DNA of 64,000 bases from Sphingosinicella terrae (GCF_003347635.1 NZ_QDFY01000013.1:1-64000); one strand, 5' to 3'; counted from the first letter of the stretch, positions 17,220 through 27,110 are shown. Numbers and translations are program-made. The notes: a model not told the origin generated them from the letters alone.

Positions 17220-18614
17220 TCACCGCCCCAGCATGTTCTCCGGCTTCACCACCCGGTCGAAGGTCGCTTCGTCGACGAGGCCGAGGGCGAGGCCCGATTC
17301 CTTCAGGGTGAGGCCCTTCTCGTGGGCGTTCTTGGCGATCTTCGCGGCATGGTCGTAGCCGATCTCCGGCGCGAGCGCGGTCACCAGCATCAGCGACCGG
17401 TTCATCAGGTCGGCGATGCGCTGCTCGTCCGGCGCCATCTCGTCGAGGCAGCGTGCGGTGAAGCTCTCCATCCCGGTGGCGAGCAATTCGATCGACCGGA
17501 GCACGTTGGCGCCGATCAGCGGCTTGAACACGTTCAGCTCCATATGGCCCTGGAGGCCGCCGACGGTGACCGCGACATGATTGCCCATCACCTGGGCGCA
17601 GACCATGGTCAGGCTCTCCGCCTGGGTCGGATTGACCTTGCCCGGCATGATCGAGCTGCCCGGCTCGTTCTCGGGGAGCCTGAGCTCGCCGAGGCCGCAG
17701 CGCGGCCCCGAGCCGAGCAGGCGGATGTCGTTGGCGATCTTGGTCAGCGACACCGCGATGACGTTGAGCACGCCGGAAAGCTCGACCAGGCTGTCATGGC
17801 TGGCGAGCGCCTCGAACTTGTTGGGCGAGGTCTCGAACGGGAGCCGGGTGAGGTGGGCGATGTCGGCGGCGAACTTCTCGCCAAAGCCCTTGGGCGCGTT
17901 GAGGCCGGTGCCGACGGCGGTGCCGCCCTGGGCGAGCTGGTAGACGCGCGGCAGCGCCGCCTCGACGCGGGCGATGCCCTGCGAGATCTGGAAGGCGTAG
18001 CCGGAGAATTCCTGGCCGAGTGTCAGCGGGGTCGCGTCCTGGAGATGTGTGCGGCCGATCTTGACGATCCGGTCCCAGCTCTGCGCCTGCTCGGAGAGGC
18101 GGCGATGGATCGTCCGCATCGCCGGCAGCAGCCGATCGTTCACCGCGCGCGCCGCGGCGACGTGCATCGCCGTCGGGAAGCTGTCGTTCGACGACTGGCC
18201 GCGATTGACATGGTCGTTGGGATGAACCGGGCTCTTGCCGCCGCGATTGCCGGTCAGGATCTCGTTGGCGCGGCCGGCGATCACCTCGTTGGCGTTCATG
18301 TTCGACTGGGTGCCGGAGCCGGTCTGCCAGATGACGAGCGGGAACTGGTCGTCATGCTCGCCGCGCGCGACCTCGGCCGCCGCCTGCTGGATCGCCTCGG
18401 CGAGGCCGGCATCGAGGCCGCCCTCGCGCGCATTCACCCGCGCCGCCGCCTGCTTCACGAAGCCGAGGGCGTGAACGATCTCGGCCGGCATCTGCTCGCG
18501 CGGACCGAAGGGGAAATTCTCGATCGAGCGCTGCGTCTGGGCGCCCCAATAAGCGTCGGCGGGAACCTCGATCGGCCCGAAGCTGTCGGTCTCGGTGCGG
18601 CTTGTGTCGGTCAT
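17220..18614 (-). CDS. fumC: class II fumarate hydratase
   Basis: A 464-residue enzyme converting fumarate to malate in the TCA cycle; cytosolic homotetramer without iron-sulfur. The signature [15 protein letters not shown] is present, as are [22 protein letters not shown] and the [10 protein letters not shown] loop with the catalytic His. Length equals E. coli FumC. The gene stands alone on the minus strand; its start follows a clean N-terminus (ATG at 18614). Confidence 0.97.
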   Translation of the reverse strand: MTDTSRTETDSFGPIEVPADAYWGAQTQRSIENFPFGPREQMPAEIVHALGFVKQAAARVNAREGGLDAGLAEAIQQAAAEVARGEHDDQFPLVIWQTGSGTQSNMNANEVIAGRANEILTGNRGGKSPVHPNDHVNRGQSSNDSFPTAMHVAAARAVNDRLLPAMRTIHRRLSEQAQSWDRIVKIGRTHLQDATPLTLGQEFSGYAFQISQGIARVEAALPRVYQLAQGGTAVGTGLNAPKGFGEKFAADIAHLTRLPFETSPNKFEALASHDSLVELSGVLNVIAVSLTKIANDIRLLGSGPRCGLGELRLPENEPGSSIMPGKVNPTQAESLTMVCAQVMGNHVAVTVGGLQGHMELNVFKPLIGANVLRSIELLATGMESFTARCLDEMAPDEQRIADLMNRSLMLVTALAPEIGYDHAAKIAKNAHEKGLTLKESGLALGLVDEATFDRVVKPENMLGR

Positions 18615-18700
18615 CTCTGGCGCTTCCTTTCGCCGCGCTTCCTAGATCGGGAGCGGCGCCGGGTGAAGGGGGGCGACTCCGAGGAGGTCAAGTCGCCGCG

Positions 18701-19015
18701 TCAGCGGACGATATGCCCCCGGCCGTCCTGGTCGACGCGCACGCGGATGGGCTCTCCGGCATAGAAGCGCTCGCGCGGAGCGACTTCGCCCGTCGCCTCG
18801 AGATGGATCGGCTCGAAGAAATAGCCGGTGGGGAGGTCGTCGAAGTGGATCTGATAGCCTTCTATCACGCCATGATCCGCCTCGACGCCGAGCATCCAGC
18901 CGAACCCGCCGCGGAGCTCCTTGTGCGGAGCGGAGTCGCGGATGCGGACCTTTTCGTAGAAGGCGACAAATGGACCGCCGTCGGCGGTCGGCAGGCCGCT
19001 GTGCCAGTCGCTCAC
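18701..19015 (-). CDS. small protein downstream of sspB, unknown function
   Basis: A 104-residue protein, apparently a small beta-rich domain (GFGWMLGVEADHGVIEGYQIHF, PIRVRVDQDGRGHIV). Its ATG overlaps the sspB stop by 4 bp (19012-19015), so it is translated with SspB. No signal peptide and no known domain. Confidence 0.72.
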   Translation of the reverse strand: MSDWHSGLPTADGGPFVAFYEKVRIRDSAPHKELRGGFGWMLGVEADHGVIEGYQIHFDDLPTGYFFEPIHLEATGEVAPRERFYAGEPIRVRVDQDGRGHIVR

Positions 19016-19494
19016 TTCTTCCGCTTGAAGTCGACCGAGACGACGTTGGAGCCGTCCTCGATCGGCTCGGCCGCCGGCGCGTCATTCTCCGCCTCGTCAT
19101 GCTCCTCGACCTGCGCTTCCTCGGCGCGGGCGTGGAACTGGAGGGCGAAGTCGACGGCGGGGTCGTGGAAGCCGGTGATCGCGGAGAAGGGGATGAACAG
19201 CCGCGCCGGCGCCTGATTGAAGGAGAGGCCGACCTCGAAGCCGTCCTCGCGCACCTTGAGGTCCCAGAAGCGGTTCTGGATGACGATCGTCATCTCGTCG
19301 GGAAAGCGCTCGGCGAGGTGGCGCGGAATGTCGACTGCGGCCGCCGCGGTCTTGAAGGTGATGTAGAAATGATGCTCGCCGGGCAGCCGTCCGGTCGCCT
19401 CGACCTCGCCGAGCACGCGGCCGACCACGGCGCGAAGCGCCTCCTGGACGATCTCGTCATAGGGAATCAGGCTGTCGGGCGGCGAGCCGGTCAT
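19012..19494 (-). CDS. sspB: alphaproteobacterial SspB, ClpXP adaptor
   Basis: A 160-residue SspB-like protein, which tethers ssrA-tagged and other substrates to the ClpXP protease. The N-terminal domain carries YDEIVQEALRAVVGRVL, HHFYITFKT and LSFNQAPARLFIPFSAITGF, as in the Caulobacter-type adaptor. An acidic linker (EEHDEAENDAPAAEP) is followed by a short C-terminal tail (NVVSVDFKRKK) that would be the ClpX-docking peptide. Confidence 0.9.
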   Translation of the reverse strand: MTGSPPDSLIPYDEIVQEALRAVVGRVLGEVEATGRLPGEHHFYITFKTAAAAVDIPRHLAERFPDEMTIVIQNRFWDLKVREDGFEVGLSFNQAPARLFIPFSAITGFHDPAVDFALQFHARAEEAQVEEHDEAENDAPAAEPIEDGSNVVSVDFKRKK

Positions 19495-19625
19495 CCCGCA
19501 CTCGTAGCGCGGCGGGGATGGCGGTCAAGCTGTTGCTTTCCGTGGGCCGCAACCCGGTTGCGCGGCGCCCGTCGGCGGCGGTATCGCCCGCTTCGCCTCC
19601 TCAGGCCCCCATCAGGAGCAGGACC

Positions 19626-20003
19626 ATGCCGATCGACGCGACCAGGCCTTATGACGAGAGCAACATCTTCGCCCGCATCCTGCGCGGCGAGCTGCCCTGC
19701 AGCAAGGTCTATGAGGACGAGCATGTTCTCGCCTTCAACGACATCAGGCCGCTCGCGCCCACCCACGTCCTGGTCATCCCGAAGGGTGCCTATGTCTCGT
19801 GGGACGATTTCTCCGCGCGGGGCTCGGACGAGGAGATAGCCGCCTTCGTCCGCGCCGTCGGCCGGATCGCGCGCGAGCAGGGGCTGGTGGCGCCAGGCTA
19901 CCGCCTGCTCGCCAATATCGGCGAGGCCGCGGGGCAGGAGGTGCCGCACCTCCACGTCCACATCTTCGCCGGCCGCGGCCTCGGGCCGATGCTGGCCGGG
20001 TGA
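19626..20003 (+). CDS. HIT family (HINT-like) nucleotide-binding protein
   Basis: A 125-residue histidine-triad protein, a family of nucleotide phosphoramidases. The N-terminal segment is NIFARILRGELPCSKVYEDE; the triad HLHVHIF lies near the C-terminus. The ATG at 19626 has AGGAGCAGG upstream; an earlier in-frame ATG (19518) would add a non-conserved Arg/Pro-rich tail. It is divergent from sspB. Confidence 0.93.
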   Translation: MPIDATRPYDESNIFARILRGELPCSKVYEDEHVLAFNDIRPLAPTHVLVIPKGAYVSWDDFSARGSDEEIAAFVRAVGRIAREQGLVAPGYRLLANIGEAAGQEVPHLHVHIFAGRGLGPMLAG

Positions 20004-20105
20004 CGCCAGCGAATGGCGGAATGGGCTCTTGCCCGCGTCGAATAAGAGGCTAGGCTCCGCGCCGAGCCGACCGATGCCAGATCTGGCGGCAAGGGGACAG
20101 GATCT

Positions 20106-21713
20106 ATGATATTTGGGCGAGTAAAGCCTCTCGACGCCATTCTCGCGACAGCCGAGAAGAAGTCGCTGCACCGCTCGCTTGGCGCGGTACAGCTGACCTT
20201 GTTCGGGATCGGCTGCATCATCGGCACCGGCATCTTCGTGCTGACCGCCGCCGGCGCGCAGAAGGCCGGTCCGGGGCTGATGCTCGCCTTCGTCATCGCC
20301 GGGCTGGTCTGCGTCGTCGCCGCTCTCTGCTATGCCGAGATCGCGGCGATGGTCCCGGTCGCCGGATCGGCCTACACCTACACCTATTCGGTGATGGGCG
20401 AGTTCCTCGCCTGGACGGTCGGCTGGGCGCTCGTGCTCGAATATGCGATCGCCGCCAGCGCCGTCTCGGTCGGCTGGTCGGGCTATTTCACCGGCACCAT
20501 CCTCAACGAGACGTTCGGCATCGCGCTGCCGGCCTGGCTCAGTGCCGGCCCGCTCGCCCTGGGTGGGGCACCGGGCGGATTCATCAATCTCCCGGCGATG
20601 ATCATTGCCTTGCTGATCACCTGGCTGCTGATGGTCGGAACGACCGAATCGGCGCGCGTCAATGCCGTGCTCGTGACAATCAAGGTGGCGGCACTGACCG
20701 TCTTCATCGCCCTCACGCTGCCGCGCATCGACGGCGGAAATTTCAGCCCCTTCCTTCCCGCCGGCACGTTCGGCGGCTTCGGCACCGGCGTCGGCGCGGT
20801 TGGCGCCGCGGCGACGATCTTCTTCGCCTATGTCGGCTTCGACGCCGTCTCGACCGCGGCCGAGGAAACCAAGAACCCGCAGCGCAATGTGCCGATCGGT
20901 CTGATCGGAAGCTTGGGCTTCTGCACCATCTTCTACGTCCTCGTCGCCGCCGGCGCGATCGGCACGATCGGCGGCCAGCCGATCATGGGCCCGAATGGCA
21001 TACCGTTCCCGGCCGGCTCCGAGGAGCTCGCCCGCCAGTGTGCGATGCCGCAATATGCCGAGGCGCTGGTCTGCTCCAACGAGGCCCTCGCGCACGTGTT
21101 GCGGACCATCGGCTTCGGCCCGATCGGCGATGCCGTCGGCTATGCGGCGATCCTGGCGCTGCCGTCGGTCATCCTCATCCTCCTGTTCGGCCAGACCCGG
21201 ATCTTCTTCGTTATGTCCCGCGATGGCCTCCTCCCGGAAAAGCTGTCGACGGTCCACCCGAAGTGGCGGACGCCCTACGTCGTGACGGCGATCACCGGCG
21301 GCGTCGTCGCCGTCGCCGCCGCCTTCTTCCCGGTGGGTCAGCTCGCCGACATCGCCAATGCCGGCACCCTCTACGCCTTCTTCATGGTGGCGATTGCGGT
21401 GATGTTGCTCCGGCGCCGCGATCCGGCACGGGAACGGCGGTTCAGGGTTCCGCTCCTGTGGCTGGTCGGGCCGCTCACCATCGGCGGGACCTTGTTCCTG
21501 TTCCTCAACTTGCCGACCGAGGCGATGCTGGTGCTACCGATCTGGTCGGTGGTCGGCTTCCTGATCTATTTCGGCTACTCCTACCGTAACAGCCATCTCG
21601 GCCGCGGCCTCATCGAGGTGCATGAGCCCGAGATTCACGACGTCGATCCGGACATTCCCGGCCTCGACACGCGAGATCCGCTCGATCCTCCGCGCCGGCC
21701 GCCGGGTGTCTGA
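20106..21713 (+). CDS. APC-superfamily amino acid permease (cationic type)
   Basis: A 535-residue permease with about 12-14 membrane helices. The first carries FGIGCIIGTGIFVLTAAGA, the unwound GxG substrate site. Other family marks are ALCYAEIAAMVPVAGSAY, FFAYVGFDAVSTAAEETKNP and the QTRIFFVMSRDGLLP loop, all of which match the cationic amino acid transporter branch (YfnA/CAT). An acidic, Pro-rich cytoplasmic tail ends the protein. A strong terminator follows. Confidence 0.92.
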   Translation: MIFGRVKPLDAILATAEKKSLHRSLGAVQLTLFGIGCIIGTGIFVLTAAGAQKAGPGLMLAFVIAGLVCVVAALCYAEIAAMVPVAGSAYTYTYSVMGEFLAWTVGWALVLEYAIAASAVSVGWSGYFTGTILNETFGIALPAWLSAGPLALGGAPGGFINLPAMIIALLITWLLMVGTTESARVNAVLVTIKVAALTVFIALTLPRIDGGNFSPFLPAGTFGGFGTGVGAVGAAATIFFAYVGFDAVSTAAEETKNPQRNVPIGLIGSLGFCTIFYVLVAAGAIGTIGGQPIMGPNGIPFPAGSEELARQCAMPQYAEALVCSNEALAHVLRTIGFGPIGDAVGYAAILALPSVILILLFGQTRIFFVMSRDGLLPEKLSTVHPKWRTPYVVTAITGGVVAVAAAFFPVGQLADIANAGTLYAFFMVAIAVMLLRRRDPARERRFRVPLLWLVGPLTIGGTLFLFLNLPTEAMLVLPIWSVVGFLIYFGYSYRNSHLGRGLIEVHEPEIHDVDPDIPGLDTRDPLDPPRRPPGV

Positions 21714-21730
21714 CCGGAACGGTCCCGGGG

Positions 21731-21759
21731 AAGGGAGGCTTCGGCCTCCCTTCTCTTTT
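21731..21759 (+). terminator. intrinsic terminator after the APC permease
   Basis: A perfect 8-bp stem AAGGGAGG/CCTCCCTT around the tetraloop-like CTTCGG, followed by CTCTTTT. It lies 18 bp after the permease stop. Confidence 0.85.
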
Positions 21760-21857
21760 CGAGCCGACGCCGTCCGACTCAGAGCCGGCCTGCCGGGGCT
21801 TTGCAGCGCCCGGGCGTTCCTCTAGGCCGTTCGCGGACAAGAGCAAAAGGGGCGGGA

Positions 21858-23405
21858 ATGACGGCAGCGCAGCAGGATGCGATCGCGGACGAGCCGGCGG
21901 TGGCCGGACTGATCGACCACGTCACCAACGTCTCCGACTTCATCTGGGGCGGCAGCTGGAACGGCGCCGAGGTGATCCCGCTCCCGCCGATGGTGCTGAT
22001 CCTGCTCGGTATCGGCCTCTACATGATGGTCGGCTTGCGCTTCTATCCGATCCGCATGCTCGGGACCTCCTTCGCCGGCCTGTTCCGCCGGTCGGGCGAC
22101 GGCGCGGCGGGCGAGATCTCGCCCTTCGCGGCCTTGTCCACCGCCCTCTCCGGACAGGTCGGCACCGGCAATCTTGCCGGCGTCGCCACGGCTATCGCGC
22201 TGGGCGGTCCGGGCGCGATCTTCTGGATGTGGATCACGGCGCTGATCGGCATGGCGCTCGCCTTCGCCGAAGGCGCGCTCGCCATTCGCTACCGCGAAAT
22301 CCTTCCCGGCGGCCACCGACGCGGCGGACCGATGAGCTACATCGCGATCGGGCTGGGGCCGAAATGGAAATGGCTGGCGGTCGTCTTCTCCATCGGGACG
22401 GTCTTCTCCGCCTTCGTCACCGGCAACATGATCCAGGCCAATTCGGCCGGCGCCTCGATCCAGCAGCTCACCGGCTGGGAGGCCTGGGTCGGCGGACTGC
22501 TCGTCGCCGGGCTCACCTTCGTCGTCATCATCGGCGGCATCAAGTCGATCGGCGCGGTCGCCGAGCGCGTCGTGCCGACCATGGCCGTGGCCTATATCGT
22601 CATGGCGCTGATCGCGATCGCCATCAACATCGAGGACATTCCCGCGACCTTCGGCCTGATCTTCCACGGCGCCTTCAACCCGCAGGCGGCGAGCGGCGGC
22701 TTCATCGGCGCCGCGATGATCGTGGCGATCCGCGCCGGCGTCGCCCGCGGCCTTTTCTCGAACGAGGCGGGGCAGGGCTCGACCCCGATGGCCCATGCGG
22801 TCGCGCAGACCAACGATCCCGCGCTGCAGGGCCGCTTCGCGATGATGGGCACCTTCATCGACACGATCGTCATCTGCACGATGACCGCGCTCGTTTTGCT
22901 GACCGTGCAGGGCAGCTTCGCGTCGACCGATCCGGTGACCGGAGCGGTGACCTTGCAGGAGCACGCCTGGAACTCGGACCTGCGCGGCTTCGACATGACC
23001 GCCGGAGCCTTCGGCGCAGCCTTTCCCTTTGCCCTCGGCGGGATTCCGGTGGGCGTGCTGGTGGCGTCGATCGCGCTTCTCCTGTTCGTCTTCACCACCC
23101 TGCTCACCTGGTCCTATTATGGCGAGCGGGCGATTTCCTTCCTCGTCGGCGATTGGGCGATCATCCCCTTCCGCGTGCTCTGGTGCGTGATGATCTGGGT
23201 GGGCTCGTTCCAGGAGCTCGAACTGGTCTGGCGCCTCGGCGACATCGCCAATGCGACGATGGCGCTGCCTAATCTGATCGCCTTGCTCTTCCTGGCGCCG
23301 GTCGTCTTCGCCCTCGCCCGCGGCCGCCGCGACGCCGGCAAGGATCATGGCCGCGAGACGCCGCCGGAGCTGTGCGATCCGCCGCTTCCCGGACCCGCCG
23401 ATTGA
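21858..23405 (+). CDS. AGCS-family sodium:alanine/glycine symporter
   Basis: A 515-residue sodium-coupled amino acid carrier. Family marks are PFAALSTALSGQVGTGNLAGV, GPGAIFWMWITALIGMA, RRGGPMSYI, and RAGVARGLFSNEAGQGSTP. About ten hydrophobic helices are visible. The ATG at 21858 has AGGGGCGGGA upstream. It lies behind the permease terminator, so it likely has its own promoter. The two adjacent carriers suggest an amino acid uptake locus. Confidence 0.93.
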   Translation: MTAAQQDAIADEPAVAGLIDHVTNVSDFIWGGSWNGAEVIPLPPMVLILLGIGLYMMVGLRFYPIRMLGTSFAGLFRRSGDGAAGEISPFAALSTALSGQVGTGNLAGVATAIALGGPGAIFWMWITALIGMALAFAEGALAIRYREILPGGHRRGGPMSYIAIGLGPKWKWLAVVFSIGTVFSAFVTGNMIQANSAGASIQQLTGWEAWVGGLLVAGLTFVVIIGGIKSIGAVAERVVPTMAVAYIVMALIAIAINIEDIPATFGLIFHGAFNPQAASGGFIGAAMIVAIRAGVARGLFSNEAGQGSTPMAHAVAQTNDPALQGRFAMMGTFIDTIVICTMTALVLLTVQGSFASTDPVTGAVTLQEHAWNSDLRGFDMTAGAFGAAFPFALGGIPVGVLVASIALLLFVFTTLLTWSYYGERAISFLVGDWAIIPFRVLWCVMIWVGSFQELELVWRLGDIANATMALPNLIALLFLAPVVFALARGRRDAGKDHGRETPPELCDPPLPGPAD

Positions 23406-23551
23406 GAGGGCCGGCAAGAGGCCGCGATCGGATCCAACAGCCGTCCTGAATCGGTCTAGCCGGTCAACCGAGGCCCTCGGCTTCGGCCCGCCCGTGACCG
23501 GTGCCGCAACTCGCATCGTCGCCCGGCGTTGGTGCGGCGAAGGAGATTCGC

Positions 23552-23812
23552 ATGGCGACCGATCCGCCGACCCCGTCCGTCCCGCCCGAACAGCCGCCCC
23601 GGCAGGAACCGCCTGACCAGCCTTCCCGGCCGCCCGAAATCCGGCCGCCCGGCCCCGACATCGACAATCCTGAACCACCGTCGACGCCGCCGGAAACACC
23701 GCCTCCGGGGCCCGGCGGGCCGGAGATCAGTCCGCCCGGTCCCGATATCGACGTGCCGCAGCCGGCGCCGGACATGCCGTCGACGCCGCAGCCGGGAGCG
23801 CCGATAGCCTGA
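23552..23812 (+). CDS. proline-rich small protein with an internal duplication
   Basis: An 86-residue, about one-third proline, presumably disordered protein. PPGPDID occurs twice about 30 residues apart, each followed by a Pro/Ser/Thr run (NPEPPSTPPETPPPG and VPQPAPDMPSTPQPG). AAGGAGA precedes the ATG by 6 bp, supporting translation. Function unknown. Confidence 0.6.
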   Translation: MATDPPTPSVPPEQPPRQEPPDQPSRPPEIRPPGPDIDNPEPPSTPPETPPPGPGGPEISPPGPDIDVPQPAPDMPSTPQPGAPIA

Positions 23813-23838
23813 TCGCGGACGCGCGGCTAAGCGCGCCC

Positions 23839-24834
23839 TCAGCCCAGCCGTTCGGCGACGAGCGCCTTGAGGTCGGCCTGGGGCCGCGCGCCGTAATGGG
23901 AGATCACTTCGGCGGCTGCGATCGCGCCGATGCGCAGCGATTCCTCGAGACTGCGGCCGCGAGCCTCGCCGAACAGGAAGCCGGCCGCGAACAGGTCGCC
24001 GGCGCCGGTGGTGTCGACCACCGCCTCGACCGGCTCGGCCGCGACTTCGGCGCGCTCGCCGCCGCGCAGGGCGACCGCGCCCTTTTCGCTGCGCGTCACC
24101 ACCAGCGTCCGGACCTGGCCCGCGATCGCCCGGATCGCGGCCTCGAAGTCGCTCTCGCCGGTCAGCTCGCTTATCTCGACCTCGTTGGCGAAGAGAATGT
24201 CGATGAAGCCGCCCTGGATCAGCTTGAGGAAGCCGTCCCGGTGACGCTGGATGCAGAAGCTGTCGGAGAGGGTGAAGGCGACCTTGCGCTTCGCGGCGCG
24301 GGCGATCTCGATCGCCTGCTGCATCGCCATTCGCGGCGCCTCCGGGTCCCAGAGATAGCCTTCAAGATAGAGAATCGCGGACTGCTCGATCTGGACCGGA
24401 TCGAGCGCCTCGGGCGGCAGATGCTGCGCAGCGCCCAGGAAGGTGCTCATCGTCCGCTGGGCGTCGGGCGTGACGAGGATCAGGCAGCGCGCGGTCGGCG
24501 TCCCGAAATCCTGCGGCGGGGTCTCGAATTCGACCCCGATCGAGCGGATGTCGTGACTGAACACCTCGCCGAGCTGGTCGTCGGCGATCTGGCCGATGAA
24601 GCCGGCGCGGCCGCCCAAGGCGGCGACGCCGGCGGCGGTGTTGCCGGCGGAGCCGCCGCTCGCCTCGCGCGCCGGGCCCATATGCTCGTAGAGCCGGGTC
24701 GCTTCGTGCGCGTCGACCAGCCGCATCGAACCCTTGGCCAGACCCTCCGCTTCGAGAAAGGCGTCGTCGGCATCGGCGAGCACGTCGACGATGGCATTGC
24801 CGATGGCGAGGACGTCGAGGCGGGGTTCGGTCAT
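23839..24834 (-). CDS. PfkB-family adenosine kinase
   Basis: A 331-residue sugar/nucleoside kinase of the ribokinase fold. It has the N-terminal glycine motif SGGSAGNTAAGVAALGG and the C-terminal signature DTTGAGDLFAAGFLFG with the catalytic Asp. The overall pattern (LDVLAIGNAIVDVLADAD, TMSTFLGAAQHL) fits the alphaproteobacterial adenosine kinase group, which phosphorylates adenosine to AMP and helps clear adenosine from SAM-dependent methylation. The substrate is assigned by resemblance only. Confidence 0.88.
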   Translation of the reverse strand: MTEPRLDVLAIGNAIVDVLADADDAFLEAEGLAKGSMRLVDAHEATRLYEHMGPAREASGGSAGNTAAGVAALGGRAGFIGQIADDQLGEVFSHDIRSIGVEFETPPQDFGTPTARCLILVTPDAQRTMSTFLGAAQHLPPEALDPVQIEQSAILYLEGYLWDPEAPRMAMQQAIEIARAAKRKVAFTLSDSFCIQRHRDGFLKLIQGGFIDILFANEVEISELTGESDFEAAIRAIAGQVRTLVVTRSEKGAVALRGGERAEVAAEPVEAVVDTTGAGDLFAAGFLFGEARGRSLEESLRIGAIAAAEVISHYGARPQADLKALVAERLG

Positions 24835-24917
24835 TGGGGGCTCCGCAGCGGGGAAAGCGCCGGCCGTAGCCAAGGCGAGGGGGCAGGGCAATCGCCGAGC
24901 CTCCTTCCGCCCGAGCG

Positions 24918-25457
24918 TCAGGGGGCCCGCACCAGCTCCAGCGCCTCGACGATGCGCGCCGCGGCCTCGGCCGGCGCCAGCGCGCCGGTGTCGAGGGTGA
25001 GCGCCGGAGCCGGCATCGCGGCGTCGCAGGCCTCGAAGCCCTCCGCCAGCGCGCGCAGCAGCCCGACGTCGCGAAGCTTGCCATGCTCGGCACGCGACGC
25101 CTCGACGAGGCGCTGCTCCTGCTCGTCTCGTGCCACGGTCAGGCGGACGAAGGCGACTTCGCCGCCTTGCGCCGTTACGGCCTCCTTCAGCCGTTCGGGA
25201 AAATCGGGCGCCACCGTCGGCTCTGGGGCGAAGGTGAAGACAAGCGAGCGGCCGGCGCATGCCGCTTCCGTCATTGCCTCGATCCAGAACAGCTCCCGCA
25301 GCCTGACGAAGGCGGGCGAGCCGAACGGGAAGAGCGAAGCGACGGCATCGACGACGAGATGATTGTGAAAGAGCGCGAGGCCGCTCGTTTTGGCGATCTC
25401 GCGCCCGACGGTGAGCTTGCCGCTCGCCGGCGGACCATACAGGAAGACGAGCTTCAT
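24918..25457 (-). CDS. P-loop kinase-like AAA protein
   Basis: A 179-residue NTPase with a Walker A GPPASGKLT at residues 8-16 and a LFHNHLVVDAV segment typical of small shikimate/gluconate-kinase-like phosphotransferases of unknown substrate. It lies 83 bp upstream of the adenosine kinase on the same strand, possibly co-transcribed. Its ATG at 25457 faces the divergent lnt gene. Confidence 0.82.
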   Translation of the reverse strand: MKLVFLYGPPASGKLTVGREIAKTSGLALFHNHLVVDAVASLFPFGSPAFVRLRELFWIEAMTEAACAGRSLVFTFAPEPTVAPDFPERLKEAVTAQGGEVAFVRLTVARDEQEQRLVEASRAEHGKLRDVGLLRALAEGFEACDAAMPAPALTLDTGALAPAEAAARIVEALELVRAP

Positions 25458-25550
25458 CGCGCCGGGATAGCCGACGCGCGGGCCCGCGCAAGGCCGCCTT
25501 CGTTCGGCCGCCATTGACGACGGGTCGCGCGGGTCCACATAGGCCTGCCG

Positions 25551-27083
25551 ATGAAGCTTCTCGCCCTCGCCTTTGCCGCCGGCCTGGCCAGCGCCCTCGG
25601 CTTCCAGCCGATCGGGGCGTGGCCGGTGACCATCCTCGCCTTCGCCATGCTGCTCTGGCTGGTCGAGCGGGCGCCGTCGCGGCGGTCGGCGCTGGCGCGG
25701 GGATGGTGGTTCGGGCTCGGCCAGTTCGTGCTCGGGCTGAACTGGATCGCGACGGCGTTCACCTATCAGGCGGCGATGCCGGCCTGGCTCGGCTGGGTGG
25801 CCGTCGTCCTGCTGTCGCTCTATCTCGCCGTCTATCCGGCGGTCGCTGCCGGCCTCGCCTGGACCTGGGGCAAAGGCCGGCCCCTGGCCTTCGTCCTGTT
25901 CTTCGCTGCCGCCTGGATCGTCACGGAATGGCTGCGCGCGACCCTGTTCACCGGCTTCGCCTGGAACCCCGCGGGCGTGACGCTGGTCGGGCGCTCGATC
26001 GCCCCGATGGCGACGATCGTCGGCACTTACGGCCTGTCGGCCTTCGTCATCCTGTTCGCCGGCCTGGTCTGGATCGCGGCGGCGGGACCCGATCGGAGGC
26101 CGGCCCTGGTGCTCGCCGCCGTGGCGATCGCCGGCCAGATCGCCGCCGCGCTGGTCGTGCCGCGCGCGCCGGACGGCGCCGGTCCGCCGGCGCGGATCGT
26201 CCAGCCCAATATCGGCCAGGAGCTCAAATGGAGCCCGGCCTTCGCCGACCGGAACATGGCGCAGCTGACCCGCCTGTCGAACGGCCATGACGGCGAGCCG
26301 CGGCTGCTCATCTGGCCGGAGGCGGCGGTGACGGAGCCGCTCCAGGACGAGAGGCGCGGCTATCTGCCCGACGTCCTCGACGTGCGCCGCCGCGTCGTTG
26401 CGGCGATCGGACCGGGCGATCTGTTGCTGACCGGCGGCGTCACCGCGCAGTCGGAGGATGGCGTAAGCGCCAGCAGCGCCACCAACAGCATCTTCGCGGT
26501 CGGTCCGGGCGGCCGCATCCTCGCCCGCTACGACAAGGCGCACCTGGTCCCTTACGGGGAATATCTGCCGATGCGGCCCCTCTTGTCGGCGATCGGCCTG
26601 TCGCGCCTGGCGCCGGGCGACCTCGATTTCGAGCCCGGGCCAGGCCCGGTGACCTTGCCCGTTCCCGGCGCGGGGCTGGTCGGCTTCCAGCTCTGCTACG
26701 AGATCATCTTCTCCGGAGAAGTGGTCGACCGCGCGCAGCGGCCGGCCTTCATCTTCAATCCCTCGAACGACGCCTGGTTCGGCGCCTGGGGGCCGCCGCA
26801 GCACCTCGCCCAGGCGCGGCTGCGCGCGCTCGAGGAGGGATTGCCGGTGATCCGGTCGACCCCGACCGGCATCTCGGCCATCATCGATTCGGCCGGCAAT
26901 CTCCTCCATTCGATACCGATGGGCGAGGCCGGCGTGATCGACGCCCGGCTGCCGCTGCCGGCGCCGCCGACCCTGTTCGCGCGCCACGGCAATATCCTGC
27001 CTTTCCTGTTCGCCATTCTGCTCGCCGCATCGGGCTGGCTGGTCCGCCGCAGGGCCATTGCGGAGGCACCGAATTCTCGCTAG
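25551..27083 (+). CDS. lnt: apolipoprotein N-acyltransferase
   Basis: A 510-residue inner-membrane enzyme that adds the third acyl chain to lipoproteins. Six or so N-terminal helices precede a periplasmic nitrilase-like domain (from about residue 215). The Glu-Lys-Cys triad is visible: IWPEAAV, RYDKAHLVPYGE and QLCYEIIF. A last helix (ILPFLFAILLAASGWLV) closes the protein. lnt directly upstream of metK is the usual sphingomonad order. Confidence 0.95.
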   Translation: MKLLALAFAAGLASALGFQPIGAWPVTILAFAMLLWLVERAPSRRSALARGWWFGLGQFVLGLNWIATAFTYQAAMPAWLGWVAVVLLSLYLAVYPAVAAGLAWTWGKGRPLAFVLFFAAAWIVTEWLRATLFTGFAWNPAGVTLVGRSIAPMATIVGTYGLSAFVILFAGLVWIAAAGPDRRPALVLAAVAIAGQIAAALVVPRAPDGAGPPARIVQPNIGQELKWSPAFADRNMAQLTRLSNGHDGEPRLLIWPEAAVTEPLQDERRGYLPDVLDVRRRVVAAIGPGDLLLTGGVTAQSEDGVSASSATNSIFAVGPGGRILARYDKAHLVPYGEYLPMRPLLSAIGLSRLAPGDLDFEPGPGPVTLPVPGAGLVGFQLCYEIIFSGEVVDRAQRPAFIFNPSNDAWFGAWGPPQHLAQARLRALEEGLPVIRSTPTGISAIIDSAGNLLHSIPMGEAGVIDARLPLPAPPTLFARHGNILPFLFAILLAASGWLVRRRAIAEAPNSR

Positions 27084-27086
27084 GGC

Positions 27087-27110
27087 GGACATAAGGATAT
27101 CTTTATATCC
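27087..27110. promoter_or_regulatory. palindromic operator upstream of metK
   Basis: A near-perfect 24-bp palindrome with core ATAAGGATATCTTTAT (27091-27106) flanked by GGAC and ATCC. It sits in the 69-bp lnt-metK gap. The AT-rich dyad resembles sites of ArsR-family regulators of the methionine/SAH cycle (SahR-like); the regulator identity is inference. Confidence 0.65.
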
